Assembly: GCA_014378715.1 (NCBI GenBank)
Contig: JACMNE010000056.1
Location: 1-64,000 of the forward strand
Length of the DNA: 64,000 bases
Reading direction: 5' to 3'
Source: Microbacteriaceae bacterium
Lineage (GTDB): Bacteria; Actinomycetota; Actinomycetes; Actinomycetales; Microbacteriaceae
In this document: in pieces, positions 1-7,880 of the stretch
Position numbering within the stretch: position 1 is the stretch's first letter
Layout of the letters: every line of letters starts with the position of its first letter
Notes under the pieces: generated by a model
Databases searched by the model: none
Seen by the model: only the letters and a program-made list of their open reading frames with translations
Told to the model about the DNA's origin: nothing
Program-made: the position numbers and the translations under genes

Positions 1-141
1 CCAGACTCCCTCGAGGCGCCAGGGATCACCCTCGACCCCGAGAACCCGATCTTCGGCACCTACGGCGAGAACGTGCTCAAAAGCCGCCTGCGCGCGCACC
101 CCGACGTCGCCGCGATCCACCACCCCGACCTGCTCCGCTAG
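1..141 (+). CDS. C-terminal fragment of an unidentified protein (5' truncated by window edge)
   Basis: Frame 1 is open from base 1: PDSLEAPGITLDPENPIFGTYGENVLKSRLRAHPDVAAIHHPDLLR, TAG at 139-141. Confidence 0.5.
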   Translation, partial: PDSLEAPGITLDPENPIFGTYGENVLKSRLRAHPDVAAIHHPDLLR

Positions 142-185
142 TCGCCCGGAGGGGTCGGTGGTGGTGTCCGTCTACTGTGGCGCGA

Positions 186-1193
186 TCAGCCGATGGCGAG
201 GTCACCCTGGTGCAGGACACGGGGGTTGTAGTACGTGTCCTTGATGGCCTGGTGGGAGTTGTTGCCCTCGAGCTGCTCCGACCAGTGCATGAAATAGGTC
301 CAGTCCGGCTGGCTTGAGAGCTGCCACTCGGCCGGCATCCGCCCGATCTCGCCGAGCGCGATGGGCTTCCCGGCCGCGATGCTCCGGAGGGAGTTGTACT
401 CGCCCTGACTCGGGAAGTCCTTGTACCAGGCATCGAGAGTGACGACATCGGTGTATCCGGCTCCCGGGTAGTAGCCCGCGAGATCACCGTTCGGGTTGTC
501 CTGCACGTTCCAGGCCCAGACGAGGTTGCCGAAACCCTTGCTGTGCACGAGGTAGTCGTAGGTGATCTGGTACAGGCGCGACGAGCCATCGGAGCCGGAG
601 CGTCCGCCCCACCACGGCCAGTCCTCGTTCATCTCGTGCAGAGGACGGAAGATCGCCGGCACCCCGGCGTTCTCGAGCTGCTGGAGGAAGGGCGCGATCT
701 CGTCGAGCCGCGACTTCCAGGCGTTGTTGAGGAAGGTGCCATCGGTAGTGAGCTGCGACCACTGCCAGTCGTCGAGGTCACCGTTGATCTGCTCCCAGGT
801 GCAGGAGGAGCCGCCGGTCGGCGGGCAGACGTGCCAGCTGAGCACGACCAGGGAGCCGTTCTGCCACTCCGTCCTCGCCTGGTTGATCACACTCTGCCGG
901 TTCCCGACGTCGTTCGCCCCAAAGAGGAAGTCACCGCCCCACAGTCCGGGGTAGACGCCCGTGATGTCGTGCACCCGCTGCGTGTACTGCCCCGGCAGGG
1001 CGGCCGGCTCCTTGTTGTGCTGCCCGCTCACCACCTTCGACCCGGTGATGGAGTGCAGGTAGTTCACCACCGTGCTCTTGTCAGCCGGCGAGAATGCCTC
1101 AGCCGCTGGGGTGGTAGTGGCGCCGACGGCGAACAGGCCGATCACCGCCACCGCCCCGACGATGGCGCGTGTGCGTGGAATTTTCAACCTCAT
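186..1193 (-). CDS. Secreted glycoside hydrolase family 26 beta-mannanase-like protein
   Basis: Signal peptide, then GSKVVSGQHNKE..., LWGGDFLFG, VVLSWHVCPP, IFRPLHEMNEDWPWWGG, IALGEIGRMP: GH26-type motifs. Confidence 0.85.
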   Translation of the reverse strand: MRLKIPRTRAIVGAVAVIGLFAVGATTTPAAEAFSPADKSTVVNYLHSITGSKVVSGQHNKEPAALPGQYTQRVHDITGVYPGLWGGDFLFGANDVGNRQSVINQARTEWQNGSLVVLSWHVCPPTGGSSCTWEQINGDLDDWQWSQLTTDGTFLNNAWKSRLDEIAPFLQQLENAGVPAIFRPLHEMNEDWPWWGGRSGSDGSSRLYQITYDYLVHSKGFGNLVWAWNVQDNPNGDLAGYYPGAGYTDVVTLDAWYKDFPSQGEYNSLRSIAAGKPIALGEIGRMPAEWQLSSQPDWTYFMHWSEQLEGNNSHQAIKDTYYNPRVLHQGDLAIG

Positions 1194-2164
1194 TGTTGTT
1201 CCTGCTTTCCCATGGGTGTTACCGGATGCCGCGTCCCGAGGGTTCGGGGGGGCGGAAACGCGGTCGCATCGAGCAGCCAGGACCGGTGGACGAGGGCGGC
1301 GGCCCCGAGGAGCGGCCCGCGGCCGTTCAGCGCCGACGGCACCACGTCGACCCTGGCGTAGTCGAAAACAACACTGTCGGAGATCGCGGCGCGAACCAGG
1401 TCGAGGTAGTGGTCGGCGACGTTGACGAAACCGCCGCCCACAGCAACGACCTCGAGGTCGAGCAGGGTCGCGACACTCGCGATCGCCTCCCCGACGGCGG
1501 TCGCCGAACGGCGCACGGCCGCGACCGCGATGCGGTTCCCCTGGGCGTAGTCCGCGGCGAGGTCCTCGCCGGTGGCGCCTGGCCAGCCCTGGCGCCTGGC
1601 CCAGGCAACCGTGGCCGGACCGGAGGCGATGGCCTCGAGCGTCGAGGCATCGCGGGCGTCGCCCGCCACCCGTGATGCGATCTGGATCTGCCCGACATGC
1701 CCGGCGTTGCCGGTGGCGCCGGCGATGAGGGAGTCGTGCAGGATGATGCCGCCCCCGACCCCGGTCGAGACGACCATGCTCATCGAGTTCGATCGACCCC
1801 GGGTCGCGCCGAGCCAGTGCTCCGCGAGCGCGATGCAGGTGCCGTCGAGCCGCAGGGTCGCCCGCGCACCTGGCACCAGCGCCTCGAGGTGCTCCCGGAC
1901 CGGGAACCCCGCGAGCTGCGGCAGGTTCTTGGGACTGACCGTTCCGGCACCCAGGTCCACCGGCCCGGCCGACCCGATCCCGATCACCTCGACCGTCCCT
2001 GCGGCGCCCGAGCGCCGCACCACGTCGTCGATCGCCGCGATCAGCTCCGCCCGCGAGGCCGCCTGCCCCGTCAGCGCGCGATGGATCCCGCCGACGATCT
2101 CCCCATCCGGGCCCACCAGCGCCGCCTCGACCTTGGTTCCCCCGAGATCGAGGGCGAGAACCAT
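1190..2164 (-). CDS. ROK family sugar kinase
   Basis: MVLALDLGGTKVEAALVGPDGEIVGG N-terminal ATP-binding motif; GIGSAGPVD; ATG at 2164 preferred over the longer ORF. Confidence 0.8.
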   Translation of the reverse strand: MVLALDLGGTKVEAALVGPDGEIVGGIHRALTGQAASRAELIAAIDDVVRRSGAAGTVEVIGIGSAGPVDLGAGTVSPKNLPQLAGFPVREHLEALVPGARATLRLDGTCIALAEHWLGATRGRSNSMSMVVSTGVGGGIILHDSLIAGATGNAGHVGQIQIASRVAGDARDASTLEAIASGPATVAWARRQGWPGATGEDLAADYAQGNRIAVAAVRRSATAVGEAIASVATLLDLEVVAVGGGFVNVADHYLDLVRAAISDSVVFDYARVDVVPSALNGRGPLLGAAALVHRSWLLDATAFPPPRTLGTRHPVTPMGKQEQQ

Positions 2165-2192
2165 GCCACGAGCGGATGTCGGCGACCCCACC

Positions 2193-4682
2193 TCATCGCC
2201 CCCAGTCGGCGACAAGCTGGTTGGCGGTCCGCAATACGCGAGTCGAGACCAGCTTGTCCGCAGCCAGGGTGCGGGTCGTCGCAACGTCGAAGGTGACAGA
2301 TTCGCCGGGAAGCAGGGTCACGAGCATGTCGGAGACGACCGCCTTCCGGTCGACCTTGTCGACGAGCAGGGCGATGTCGCGGACGAGGTTGTGCGCGGTG
2401 ACCGTCACGGAGTATCCGGCCGCGGTCGTGCGCACCTCGGTGTCGAGCTGCGCCGGCGCCAGTTCGGAGTCGCGGTACTCGGAGTAGAACCAGTGCGTCG
2501 TCTCGGCCCCGAGCGAGGCCACCAGGACCTCTCCTGCGACGTTGGACGCCGCGGCGACGACATCCGCTATCGGAACGACGAGGGTTGAGCGTGCCGGAAC
2601 GTCGACCAAGACGGTCTCGGAGGCGAGCTCCCCGCCGTCGAAGCGGCGACGCGCCAGCACGAGGGGTGCCGCCCAGTCCTCAGGCGAGTCGTTGACCACG
2701 ACGGTGACGAGCGCGCCGGCGTGGGGCTGGATCGTGAGCAGGCGGTCGGCGTAGACGTGCTTGAGCGCGTAGAGCAGCGGCTTCGCGGTGCCGTCACCGT
2801 CGACGGCCGACCACGAGGTGACCGGCCAGCAATCGTTCAGCTGCCAGACGACAGTCCCCATGTTCTTGGGCGAAAGGGAGCGCCAGTAGGAGATGCCCAC
2901 CGCGACGGCCGTCGCCTGGGTCAGCGACATCGCCCAGTGCCAGTCCTCGGTGTCGTCGGGCAGCGGCAGGTGCGCGACGAGACCGTCGGTGAGCTTGTCG
3001 TTGCCGTCCGCGGCCTTCTGGTGCAGCAGCATCCCCGGGGATTCCGGGGTGAGCGGATGATCGGAGATCGCGCGGGTGATGGTCGACCAGCTCGCCGGTC
3101 CCTGCCAGCCGAACTCGGCAACGAACCGCGGATCGACGTCGCGGTAGCCGGGGTAGTCCTCCCGGTTCCAGTGCTCCCAGAGGTGCACGGAGCCGTGCTC
3201 GACCGAGTTCGCGAAGACGGCCGGGTCGCCGGACCAGGGGCTGCCAGGAGTGTACGCGCGGGACGGGTCGAGCTCGGTGACAAGGTCCGGGAGGAGGTCG
3301 AGGTAGTAGCCGAGGCCCCAGGACTTGCCCTGCAGTCGCTTCTCCCAGCCCCACTCCTCGTAGCCCCAGATGTTCTCATTGTTGCCGTTCCAGAGCACGA
3401 GGCTCGAGTGGGGCATCAGGCGCTCCACGTTGTCGCGCACCTCCGCCTCGATCTCGCCCCGGAGAGGCTCCTCCTCCGAGTAGGAGGCGCAGGCGAAGAG
3501 AAAGTCCTGCCAGGTGAGGATCCCGCGCTCGTCGCAGAGGTCGAAGAAGTCGTCGGACTCGAACAGCCCACCACCCCAGACCCTGAGCAGGTTGATGTTC
3601 GCGAACTCGGCCTGGTCGAGCCGGTGTGCGTAGCGGGCGCGGTCGACCCGGTGGAAGAAGGCGTCGTCGGGGATCCAGTTGGCTCCGCGCGCCCAGACCG
3701 GCTGGCCGTTGACCACGAAGCGGAATGACGTGCCGTCGGCGTCGGGTTCGAGCTCGACGGCGACCGTGCGGAACCCGAGCCGGGCGGACCGGGTGTCTGT
3801 GGCCTGCGGGCCGCCGGCCGTGACTTCGAGCGCGTAGAGCGGCTGCTCGCCGAAGCCGCGCGGCCACCAGAGCTCGACATGGGGCACCTCGACGGTGAGT
3901 GTCGCCGAGGACTCCCCTGCTGGGACGGTGGCCGATGCCGCGGACCCCGCGATCGCGGCATCGAGGGCAACGGCGCCCCCCGCGACATCCGCTCTCTCGA
4001 TCTCGACCTCGATGGTCACGAGGCCCGACGCTCCCCCGGGGAGGACGGTCGCGGTCGGTCGGACACCGGACAGCCTGGCACCGGACCAGGCGTGCAGCGA
4101 CACGGGCTTCCAGATGCCGGAGGTGGCGACGTCGAGTCCCCAGTCCCAGCCGAAGTTGCAGGCGGCCTTGCGGATGGCGTTGTAGGGGTGCGTGTTGACG
4201 TGGGGGCGATATCCGAGCGCGAGGCTCTGCTCGTCGGCGTACTTGACCGGGGACGCGAAGTGCACGGTGAGCTCGTTGGCGCCGTCTCGCAGGTGCGCGT
4301 CGACCGCGACCCGGTAGGTGCGGTGCTGGTTGCGGGTGCTCGCGATCCACACCCCGTTGAGATGCACGGTCGCGACGGTGTCGAGCCCCTCGAAGACGAG
4401 GTCGTGCCTGTCCTCACCGTCCGGCGTCCACTCGAATCCCAGCGAGTACTCCCAGTCGGCTTGGCCGATCCAGGTGAGGAGCCTCTCGTTCTCGTCGAGG
4501 TACGGATCGGGGATCAGGCCGGCCGCCATCAGGTCGGTGTGCACGGTGCCCGGCACTGTCGCCGGAATGATGCTCTGTCGGATCTGGTCGGGCACGGCAC
4601 CGGCCGTTGTGCGAAGGGTCCACCCGGTGGTCAGGGGGCGGATGCCGGGGGAGCGGCGGATGTCGGGGGCGGAGAGGGTCAT
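2193..4682 (-). CDS. Glycoside hydrolase family 2 beta-mannosidase
   Basis: MTLSAPDIRRSPGIRPLTTGWTLRTT..., NLLRVWGGGLFESDDFFDLCDERGILTWQDFLFACA, WNGNNENIWGYEEWGW, FVAEFGWQGPASW: beta-mannosidase signatures; ATGA overlap with the upstream permease. Confidence 0.9.
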   Translation of the reverse strand: MTLSAPDIRRSPGIRPLTTGWTLRTTAGAVPDQIRQSIIPATVPGTVHTDLMAAGLIPDPYLDENERLLTWIGQADWEYSLGFEWTPDGEDRHDLVFEGLDTVATVHLNGVWIASTRNQHRTYRVAVDAHLRDGANELTVHFASPVKYADEQSLALGYRPHVNTHPYNAIRKAACNFGWDWGLDVATSGIWKPVSLHAWSGARLSGVRPTATVLPGGASGLVTIEVEIERADVAGGAVALDAAIAGSAASATVPAGESSATLTVEVPHVELWWPRGFGEQPLYALEVTAGGPQATDTRSARLGFRTVAVELEPDADGTSFRFVVNGQPVWARGANWIPDDAFFHRVDRARYAHRLDQAEFANINLLRVWGGGLFESDDFFDLCDERGILTWQDFLFACASYSEEEPLRGEIEAEVRDNVERLMPHSSLVLWNGNNENIWGYEEWGWEKRLQGKSWGLGYYLDLLPDLVTELDPSRAYTPGSPWSGDPAVFANSVEHGSVHLWEHWNREDYPGYRDVDPRFVAEFGWQGPASWSTITRAISDHPLTPESPGMLLHQKAADGNDKLTDGLVAHLPLPDDTEDWHWAMSLTQATAVAVGISYWRSLSPKNMGTVVWQLNDCWPVTSWSAVDGDGTAKPLLYALKHVYADRLLTIQPHAGALVTVVVNDSPEDWAAPLVLARRRFDGGELASETVLVDVPARSTLVVPIADVVAAASNVAGEVLVASLGAETTHWFYSEYRDSELAPAQLDTEVRTTAAGYSVTVTAHNLVRDIALLVDKVDRKAVVSDMLVTLLPGESVTFDVATTRTLAADKLVSTRVLRTANQLVADWGR

Positions 4683-5572
4683 TTGGTAGCTCCAGAGGTG
4701 AGTCCGTTGTAGATGAAGCGCTGCAGGAACAGAAACGCGACGAGGGTCGGGATGATGACGAGGAGTGTTCCGGCCGCGATGACCTCCCACTGGGCACCGA
4801 AGGGGCCCGTGAACCGGAAGAGGGAGGTGGAGATGACCCCAAGGTCGCGGGAGGGCATGTAGAGGAACGGGATGTAGAACTCGTTGTAGACCGCGATCCC
4901 CTTGATGATGACCACGGTCGCGATCGCGGGCTTGAGCAACGGCAGGATGATGCGCCAATAGATGGTCCAGCGGCTGGCGCCGTCGAGCATGGCCGCCTCG
5001 TCGAGCGACACCGGGATCGACTGCATGAACTGCAGGAAGATGTAGATCGCGATGATGTCGGTGCCCATGAACAGCAGTATCGCCGCACCGCGGGTGTTGA
5101 AGAGGTCGAGGGCGCTGATGACCTGGAACGTCGCGACCTGGGTCGTGACGGCCGGAACCAGCGTGGCAAGCAGGAACAGCCCGAGCACGAGCACCCGCCC
5201 GCGGAACCGGAACCGGTCGAGCGCGTACGCGGCCATCGTGCCGATCAGGATCGTTCCGGTGACAGAGACCACCAGGATGATCCCCGTGTTGAGGAAGCCC
5301 GTGATCATGCCGCCCTGGGTGAAGGCCGTCGCGAAGTTCTCCAGGTTGAACCAGTTGCCCGGGGCGTCGAGCGGCCCGGTGTCGCGGTACTCCTCGTTGG
5401 TCTTGAAGGCGAGCATCACGATGCTCACGATCGGCACGATGGCACACAGGCTCGCGAAGACGAGTGCGGTGTATTTGAGCAGGGTCCCGAGCCGGCTGGC
5501 CGGGCTGCGGGGCGAGCGGATGCGGCGACGGGCAGTGGTCTGGTCCACGGCGCGCTTCGTGGTGAGGGTCAT
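4679..5572 (-). CDS. Carbohydrate ABC transporter permease (MalG-like)
   Basis: MTLTTKRAVDQ..., six TM pattern, EAAMLDGASRWTIYWRIILPLLKPA EAA loop. Confidence 0.88.
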   Translation of the reverse strand: MTLTTKRAVDQTTARRRIRSPRSPASRLGTLLKYTALVFASLCAIVPIVSIVMLAFKTNEEYRDTGPLDAPGNWFNLENFATAFTQGGMITGFLNTGIILVVSVTGTILIGTMAAYALDRFRFRGRVLVLGLFLLATLVPAVTTQVATFQVISALDLFNTRGAAILLFMGTDIIAIYIFLQFMQSIPVSLDEAAMLDGASRWTIYWRIILPLLKPAIATVVIIKGIAVYNEFYIPFLYMPSRDLGVISTSLFRFTGPFGAQWEVIAAGTLLVIIPTLVAFLFLQRFIYNGLTSGATK

Positions 5573-6501
5573 ACCGTTCCTGCCTTCTCGTCGGCCTTCT
5601 CGTCGGGGAAGATCATCCGCTGCACCGCCGTGATGATGAGCACGATCGCGAGCAGCACCACGGCCATCGCCGAGGCGAGGCCGACCTTGGCGAACCGGAA
5701 CGCGGTGTCGACGGTCTGGATGACGAAGGTCTCCGAGCCGTTCGCGCCGCCGGTCATGATGTAGGGCATCTCGAACGCCGACAGGGCGCCGGCGATCGCG
5801 AGAATGAACGACAGGCCGAGGATGCGGCGGATGCTGGGCAGGATGATGAAGCGGAACTTGTGCCAGGAGTTCGCGCCGTCGATGTCGGCCGCCTCGTACT
5901 GCTCCTCGGGGACCGACTGGATAGCCCCGAGGAAGAGCACGAAGTTCAGTCCCATGTAGCGCCACACCGAGGTCGCGGCGAGCGAGCTGTTGACCACGGA
6001 GGAGTCGCCGAGCCACTGCGGGGTGTCGGAGACCCCGAGCGATCCGAGGATGGCGTCGAGGGTGCCGTCCGGGCGGAAGAAGTAGAGGAACATCAGCCCG
6101 ATCGCGACCCCGTTGATGAGGTAGGGGAAGAAGATGATGCCCTTGAACAGGTTGCGGAACCGGGTCTTGAAGCTCAGCAGCGTCGCGAAGAAGAGCGCGA
6201 GCACGAGCTGGGCGATCGCCCCGACCAGGTAGTAGAGGCTCACGAAGAAGACCTGGAAGATCTCGGGCCGGGTGATGATCTCGACGTAGTTGCCCAGTCC
6301 CACGAACTCCTTGTCGGGGTCGAGCCCGTCCCACGACGTGACGCTGTACCAGAACATGTTCGCGACGGGGATGTAGGTGAGCACGATGAGGAATGCGAGC
6401 GGCACGACCAGGAAGAGCCACGGCGTCATCCGCCCGCCGAAGATCCCTGCTCGCCTGCTGCCGCGGGCCGGGAGCTTCGGCGAGCGGATGACGGTGGTCA
6501 C
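5569..6501 (-). CDS. Carbohydrate ABC transporter permease (MalF-like)
   Basis: MTTVIRSPKLPARGSRRAG..., EQYEAADIDGANSWHKFRFIILPSIRR EAA loop; GTG start near 6501. Confidence 0.85.
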   Translation of the reverse strand: MTTVIRSPKLPARGSRRAGIFGGRMTPWLFLVVPLAFLIVLTYIPVANMFWYSVTSWDGLDPDKEFVGLGNYVEIITRPEIFQVFFVSLYYLVGAIAQLVLALFFATLLSFKTRFRNLFKGIIFFPYLINGVAIGLMFLYFFRPDGTLDAILGSLGVSDTPQWLGDSSVVNSSLAATSVWRYMGLNFVLFLGAIQSVPEEQYEAADIDGANSWHKFRFIILPSIRRILGLSFILAIAGALSAFEMPYIMTGGANGSETFVIQTVDTAFRFAKVGLASAMAVVLLAIVLIITAVQRMIFPDEKADEKAGTV

Positions 6502-6509
6502 AGTGATTC

Positions 6510-7811
6510 CTACTCGGCCAGGGTCACGCGGGCTGCTGCCCAGCGCTCGTTGAGGTCGGCGAAGAACGACTCCTTGGTGCCCGGCTGGGCTCCGCGGGCG
6601 ACGTCGATGATCTCCTGGCGATACTCCGCCCCGAGGGTGATCTCGCTCTCGTTGGCGATGTCCTGGAAGAGGCTCTCCTCGCCGGCCAGGTCGGCGTCGA
6701 GTTCGACGTAGTTCACGCCGAGTTCGGCGAAGTCCGACAGGGTGTCTGGAGATGGGTCGCTGATCACCGGGCTGATCGCACCCTGGCTCGCGGCGAATCC
6801 GGACTCGTCGACGAACCAGGTGACCCAGGCGTTGGCGGCGTTCTTGTTGTCGGAGTTGCGGCTCACGGCGAGGAACTTGTCCGAGGCGGTGACCGAGGTG
6901 AACTCTCCGTCCGTCTGCCAGGGCATCGGCCAGAAGCCGATGGTGTCGCGCGGCTTGCCGGCCTTCTCCGCGGCGTCCTGCATCTGGGCGATCGCCCAGG
7001 AGCCGAGGATCATCGAGCCCACCTCGCCGCTGGCGAGGAGGTTCTTCGACTCCTCCCAATTGCTCGTGACCGGGTCGGCCTCGACGAGCCCCGCGGCCAC
7101 CGTGTCGTAGAGCAGACCGTCGATCTTGTAGATGTCGTTGCCCTCCGTCCAGGGTGCGTCGTCCTGCGTCATGTCGATGCGGGCGGTCGGCCCGTCGGCA
7201 GTGCCGAGATTGCCGAGTAGCGAGGAGAGCGGCCAGCCGTCCTGGTAGTTCGTGTAGTTCGGGATGGCACCCGTGACGTCCTTGATCGCCTGGAGCGCGT
7301 CGAGGTACTCGGCCTCAGTGGTGGGCGGGGTGGTGACACCCGCCTCGGTCCAGACGTCGCGGTTGACGACGTAGCCCATGGCCGATCCGAACGTGGAGAG
7401 GCCGTATGCGGTGCCCTCGTAGCTGGCCTCGTTCATGAACCGGTAGGTCTCGCTCAGTTCGGCCGTGTCGCCGAGAGGCTCGAAGAACTGCGCGTACTGG
7501 TCCTTGCCGAGGTTGGTGCTCGGGATGAGGAGCACATCGCCGTAGTCGGTCGAGTTGAGCCGGATTCGGGTGTCTCCCTCGTAGTCGGTGAGGGCCTCGA
7601 ATTTGACGCTCACGTCGGGGTAGGTCTTCTGGAACTCGATGACGTAGTCCTGGAAGACCGTGTCGACGATATCGGTGCGATTGGTCAGTACCGTGATCTC
7701 TCCCGACGGCTCACCAGTCTGGTTGCCGCCTGACCCTGCGGAGCAGCCGGTCAGGACGAGGGTGGATGCCGCGGCGATGGCGACGAGGACGGACAGCTTG
7801 GGTGATGCCAC
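6510..7811 (-). CDS. Sugar ABC transporter substrate-binding lipoprotein
   Basis: Lipobox LVLTGCSAG; family 1 extracellular solute-binding architecture; immediately upstream of two permeases. Confidence 0.87.
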   Translation of the reverse strand: MASPKLSVLVAIAAASTLVLTGCSAGSGGNQTGEPSGEITVLTNRTDIVDTVFQDYVIEFQKTYPDVSVKFEALTDYEGDTRIRLNSTDYGDVLLIPSTNLGKDQYAQFFEPLGDTAELSETYRFMNEASYEGTAYGLSTFGSAMGYVVNRDVWTEAGVTTPPTTEAEYLDALQAIKDVTGAIPNYTNYQDGWPLSSLLGNLGTADGPTARIDMTQDDAPWTEGNDIYKIDGLLYDTVAAGLVEADPVTSNWEESKNLLASGEVGSMILGSWAIAQMQDAAEKAGKPRDTIGFWPMPWQTDGEFTSVTASDKFLAVSRNSDNKNAANAWVTWFVDESGFAASQGAISPVISDPSPDTLSDFAELGVNYVELDADLAGEESLFQDIANESEITLGAEYRQEIIDVARGAQPGTKESFFADLNERWAAARVTLAE

Positions 7812-7880
7812 GGGTGAACTCCTGTGTTCGGTGCACGGGATGTGCGGTCGGTGCGGTGCGGTGCGGATGGGGGTTCTGGC

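Noticed and set aside
2193-5447. 1084-aa ORF as an extended beta-mannosidase
   Set aside because: The first ~255 aa are an out-of-frame reading of the permease gene; ATG at 4682 fits.
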